Of a stretch of 7,622 bases of DNA, positions 4,965 through 7,622 are shown piece by piece. The DNA is from Kiritimatiellia bacterium. GTDB taxonomy: Bacteria > Verrucomicrobiota > Kiritimatiellia > RFP12 > UBA1067. Numbering within the stretch: position 1 is the first letter of the stretch; every line of letters starts with the position of its first letter. The stretch lies in the NCBI GenBank assembly GCA_900771305.1, contig CAAGNL010000045.1, positions 1 through 7,622 on the forward strand, read 5' to 3'. The translations under genes and the position numbers were made by a program. Below the pieces are notes generated by a model. That model was given only the letters and a program-made list of their open reading frames with translations, was not told the origin of the DNA and did no database searches.

Positions 4965-6167
4965 ATGAGTACGGAAGATAGACGACAGATTCTGCCCACT
5001 CCCTCCGATTTCGGCTCGTACTACGTCGAGAAGGCGCTCGGGCACGGCGGCATGGGCGACGTCTACCTTGCGACGGACACGATGCTCGACCGTCAGGTCG
5101 CGCTGAAGGTCATGCTGAAGGGGTACAGCGAGGATCCCGACTTCGTGCGGCGCTTCCAGCGCGAGGCGCAGGCCGCGGCCCGCCTCAACAATCCCTACAT
5201 CGTGCAGGTCTACGCCTTCGGCAAGGAGGACGGTCTTCCCTACATCGCGATGGAGCTCGTGGGCGGCGGTTCGGTCGGCAAGGAGCTCAAGACGGCCCCC
5301 GACGGTCTCGACCCGATGCACGTGATGCGCGTGGGGTGGCAGGTCGCGCAGGGTCTCGACTGCGCCGCCGAGCACCAGCTGCTTCACGGCGACCTGAAGC
5401 CCGACAACATCCTCTACGACGAAAACCGCCGTGCCAAGCTCGCGGACTTCGGTCTTGCCGCGATGCAGGGCAACGCGAACGAGATCTGGGGAACCCCGAA
5501 CTACGTCTCCCCCGAGATTCTGCGCCGTCAGCACGCCGACCATCGTGCCGACCAGTACTCCTTCGGCTGCACGCTCTATCATGCCCTTACCGGACATCCC
5601 CCGTTTGAGGGGCCGAATGCCATCGAGGTGCTGCGTGCCCGTTTCCGCGGGCTTCCTCCGCCCCCGAGCGCGATCCGCCCCGGCATTCCCGCGGAGATCG
5701 ACGCGATTGTGATGCGGATGATCCAGCGTGATCCGGCGATGCGTTATCCCTCCTTTGAGCCGGTGATCGCCGACCTGAAGGACTATCTGCGCCGGGCCAT
5801 TGCCGAGAAGAAGCGGGCGATGGCCGAGCAGGAGCGTCTTGAGGCCGAACGCGTCCGCCAGTCGCGGGGCGTGGTTCGTCTGGGGGCGGGAACCACCCAG
5901 AAGATTCCGGCGCCGAAGCCCGCGGGCGTGGTCCGATTGACGGCCACTCCGAAGATTCAGGCCCCCGCGCCTCAGAAGACCGGTGTGATCCGCCTCGCGG
6001 CGACGCGGCGGATTCAGCCGGCTCCCGTGGCGCCGGCTGCACCTGCGGCGCCACAGCCGCTCAAGCTGATGCGTCTGAAACCGACGATGCCGGGCACGCC
6101 GAACAAGGTGTTCACCTTCCGTCCCGTGGCGCGGGAGGGTGGCGGTCCCGCCCAGGCCGTATCCTGA
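4965..6167 (+). CDS. Cytosolic Hanks-type Ser/Thr protein kinase with repeat-bearing proline-rich tail
   Basis: 400 residues; ATG 4965 is the first start after the promoter. The kinase domain spans about 19-275: glycine loop LGHGGMGDVY (25-34), ATP-binding K48 in VALKV, helix-C E67 in FQREAQ, catalytic loop HGDLKPDN (141-148; D143, K145, N148), DFG (161-163), activation-segment end GTPNYVSPE (176-184), DQYSFGCTLYHALTG (196-210) and the late R260. All catalytic residues are present, so it should be active, transferring phosphate from ATP to Ser/Thr. The residue before the catalytic Asp is Gly, not Arg (non-RD type). After a charged helix (EKKRAMAEQERLEAERVRQ, 281-299) the tail is rich in Pro, Ala, Val and Arg and carries a 19-residue repeat. 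There is no transmembrane segment or extracellular sensor, unlike PknB. It is a single-gene unit; substrates cannot be read from the context. Confidence 0.95.
   Translation: MSTEDRRQILPTPSDFGSYYVEKALGHGGMGDVYLATDTMLDRQVALKVMLKGYSEDPDFVRRFQREAQAAARLNNPYIVQVYAFGKEDGLPYIAMELVGGGSVGKELKTAPDGLDPMHVMRVGWQVAQGLDCAAEHQLLHGDLKPDNILYDENRRAKLADFGLAAMQGNANEIWGTPNYVSPEILRRQHADHRADQYSFGCTLYHALTGHPPFEGPNAIEVLRARFRGLPPPPSAIRPGIPAEIDAIVMRMIQRDPAMRYPSFEPVIADLKDYLRRAIAEKKRAMAEQERLEAERVRQSRGVVRLGAGTTQKIPAPKPAGVVRLTATPKIQAPAPQKTGVIRLAATRRIQPAPVAPAAPAAPQPLKLMRLKPTMPGTPNKVFTFRPVAREGGGPAQAVS
5868..6038 (+). repeat. Three 57-bp / 19-residue tandem repeats in the kinase tail
   Basis: Residues 302, 321 and 340 each begin GVVRL, GVVRL and GVIRL, exactly 19 residues apart, each followed by a short Ala/Thr stretch, a basic residue plus Ile (KI, KI, RI), and an Ala/Pro run. 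A looser fourth element, KLMRL, lies at 367-371. The units differ enough at DNA level that this is old repetition kept at protein level, not a recent duplication. Confidence 0.8.
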
Positions 6168-6177
6168 CCGGAATGCC

Positions 6178-6201
6178 AATCCGTCCCGAAAGGGGCGGAT
6201 T
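6178..6201 (+). terminator. Hairpin after the kinase gene, probable intrinsic terminator
   Basis: Left arm AATCCGTCCC (6178-6187), GAAA loop (6188-6191), right arm GGGGCGGATT (6192-6201): ten pairs, one of them T-G. GAAA is a GNRA tetraloop closed by C-G, so the RNA stem should be stable. It begins 10 nt after the kinase stop. The following T-tract is weak (TTGTGTTAT), so termination may be partial. The stem ends one base before the extended -10 of ilvD. Confidence 0.55.
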
Positions 6202-6202
6202 G

Positions 6203-6211
6203 TGTTATACT
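6203..6211 (+). promoter_or_regulatory. ilvD: Extended -10 promoter of ilvD
   Basis: TGTTATACT: TATACT at 6206-6211 with TG at 6203-6204. No recognisable -35 hexamer is seen; the expected place lies in the upstream hairpin. The leader would be about 33 nt and ends with GAGGAA (6242-6247) just before ATG 6251. I see no leader peptide or attenuator in it. Confidence 0.65.
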
Positions 6212-6250
6212 GTACCGACGATTTTCACATTCAAGCAATTCGAGGAAGTT

Positions 6251-7622
6251 ATGAAGAAGATGGTCTCTGATCAGGTCAAGGCAGGCAACGAGCGTGCGCC
6301 GCACCGCTCGCTGTTCTTCGCGACGGGTATGAAGCGCGAGGACATGAAGAAGCCGTTCATCGGTATCTGCAACAGCTATGAGAGCTTCGTGCCGGGCCAC
6401 TGCCATCTGAACAAGGTCGGTGAATGGATCAAGCAGTGCGTGGTCGAGGCCGGCGGCGTGCCGATGGAGTTCAACACGATTGCCGTCTGTGACGGCATCG
6501 CGATGGCGCATTCGGGCATGAAGTTCTCTCTGCCCAGCCGTGAGCTGATTGCCGACAGCGTGGAGTCCATCGCCCGCGCCCACTGCTTCGACGCGATGAT
6601 CTGCGTGCCGAACTGCGACAAGATCGTCCCCGGCATGCTGATCGGCGCGCTGCGTGTGAATATCCCCACCATTTTCGCGTCGGGCGGTCCGATGGCCCCC
6701 GGCAAGCATCCCAAGACGGGCACGGACACCGACCTCAACTCCGTGTTCGAGGCCGTGGGCGCCGAGAATGTCGGCAAGATCACGAAAAAGGAGCTTGAGG
6801 CCGTCGAGGAGACGAGCTGCCCGGGCTGCGGATCCTGCAGCGGCATGTTCACGGCGAACTCGATGAACTGCCTCTATGAGGCGCTTGGTCTTGCCCTCCC
6901 GGGCAACGGCACGATTCTCGCGATCGACGAGAAGCGCAAGGCGCTGTGGCGCGCGGCCGCATTCCGTGCCGTCGAGATGGCGAAGAAGGGCGGCCCCGTG
7001 CCGCGCGACCTCGTGACGAAGGAGAGCCTGGACAACGCCCTCACGCTCGACATGGCGATGGGCGGCTCCACGAACACCGTGCTCCACACGCTCGCGATCG
7101 CCCGCGAGGCCGGCGTCGACTACTCCCTCGAGCGCATGAACGAGATTTCCGCCCGCACGCCCTACATCTGCAAGCTGGCGCCGTCCGGGCACTACCACGT
7201 GAGCGACCTCGACGCGGCGGGTGGCATCATGGCGATTCTCAAGCGCCTTCCGAAGAAGCTTCTCAACCTCAAGACGAAGACCGTCTCGGGCAAGACGCTC
7301 GGCCAGCAGATCACGGCGGCGAAGATCTCTGACGACGACGTGATCCGCACGCTGGACAACCCCTATTCGAAGGACGGCGGCCTCGCGGTGCTCTGGGGCA
7401 ACCTTGCCGAGCGTGGCGCCGTGGTGAAGAAGGGCGGCGTGGCGCCCTCCATGATGAACTTCACGGGCAAGGCGATCTGCTTCAACAGCCAGGAGGAGGC
7501 CTGCGAGGGCATTCTCGGCGGTAAGGTGAAGCCAGGCCACGTGGTCGTGATCCGCTACGAGGGTCCGAAGGGCGGACCCGGCATGCAGGAGATGCTTGCG
7601 CCGACAAGCTACATCATCGGCG
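6251..7622 (+). CDS. ilvD: Dihydroxy-acid dehydratase, N-terminal 457 residues (3' end outside window)
   Basis: The frame runs from ATG 6251 (GAGGAA at 6242-6247) to the window edge without a stop: 457 codons of a protein usually about 550-560 long. IlvD dehydrates 2,3-dihydroxy-isovalerate and 2,3-dihydroxy-3-methylvalerate to the 2-keto acids of valine and isoleucine synthesis, in the cytosol. Iron-sulfur cysteines are visible at C40 (GICNSYE), C122 (PNCDK) and C196 (GSCSGMFTANSM); K124 in CDK is the lysine that is carbamylated and binds Mg2+ in the family. Also present are CDGIAMAHSGMKFSLPSRE (80-98), ALPGNGT (215-221), MGGSTNTVLH (270-279) and GGPGMQEMLAPTS (441-453), which contains the active-site Ser region. 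It is closer to IlvD than to the sugar-acid dehydratases Edd/YagF by this overall pattern. No other ilv gene is visible. Confidence 0.97.
   Translation, partial: MKKMVSDQVKAGNERAPHRSLFFATGMKREDMKKPFIGICNSYESFVPGHCHLNKVGEWIKQCVVEAGGVPMEFNTIAVCDGIAMAHSGMKFSLPSRELIADSVESIARAHCFDAMICVPNCDKIVPGMLIGALRVNIPTIFASGGPMAPGKHPKTGTDTDLNSVFEAVGAENVGKITKKELEAVEETSCPGCGSCSGMFTANSMNCLYEALGLALPGNGTILAIDEKRKALWRAAAFRAVEMAKKGGPVPRDLVTKESLDNALTLDMAMGGSTNTVLHTLAIAREAGVDYSLERMNEISARTPYICKLAPSGHYHVSDLDAAGGIMAILKRLPKKLLNLKTKTVSGKTLGQQITAAKISDDDVIRTLDNPYSKDGGLAVLWGNLAERGAVVKKGGVAPSMMNFTGKAICFNSQEEACEGILGGKVKPGHVVVIRYEGPKGGPGMQEMLAPTSYIIG

Noticed and set aside
4959..6179. 406-codon open frame on the - strand
   Set aside because: Complement of the kinase gene; low-complexity Arg/Leu/His translation and no start context.
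6014..7540. 508-codon open frame on the - strand
   Set aside because: It lies antisense to the kinase tail and ilvD, has Arg/His-rich composition without domain pattern, and the + strand carries clear catalytic motifs. It is a GC-rich shadow frame.

Overview
The window is GC-rich, densely coding, and every supported gene lies on the + strand. The likely source is an uncultured PVC-superphylum bacterium, perhaps of the Kiritimatiellota/Lentisphaerota/Verrucomicrobiota side. This is an inference from the type of secreted proteins, the pseudopilin with a C-terminal 'H-Xn-DG' motif, and a cytosolic Hanks-type kinase among housekeeping genes. No rRNA or other marker gene is present to prove it.

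Layout. (1) Bases 1-3013 look like one envelope/secretion operon: the 3' end of a surface-type protein gene (1-399), a 573-residue secreted protein with a signal peptide (409-2130), and a type IV pseudopilin-like protein (2132-3013). The gaps are only 9 nt and 1 nt. (2) A small DUF4186 protein gene (3037-3384) follows, with an extended -10 promoter placed so close to its ATG that the mRNA is probably leaderless. (3) hisH-hisF (3462-4813) overlap by 7 nt and encode the two subunits of imidazole glycerol phosphate synthase. (4) A cytosolic Ser/Thr protein kinase (4965-6167) has a disordered tail holding a 19-residue tandem repeat. (5) ilvD, dihydroxy-acid dehydratase (6251 to the window end), lacks only its C-terminal part.

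The clearest regulatory pattern is a repeated promoter core. TATACT occurs four times on the + strand of the window. Every copy is intergenic, is preceded by TG plus one base (extended -10), and lies 8-39 nt before a gene start. A GNRA-capped hairpin ends the kinase unit and abuts the ilvD promoter.

Histidine (hisHF) and branched-chain amino-acid (ilvD) genes are split into separate short transcription units rather than grouped in pathway operons. I see no mobile element, CRISPR array, tRNA or rRNA. No clearly new multi-gene system is visible. The most unusual items are the kinase tail repeat, the predicted leaderless DUF4186 gene, and the uncharacterised secreted protein/pseudopilin operon.
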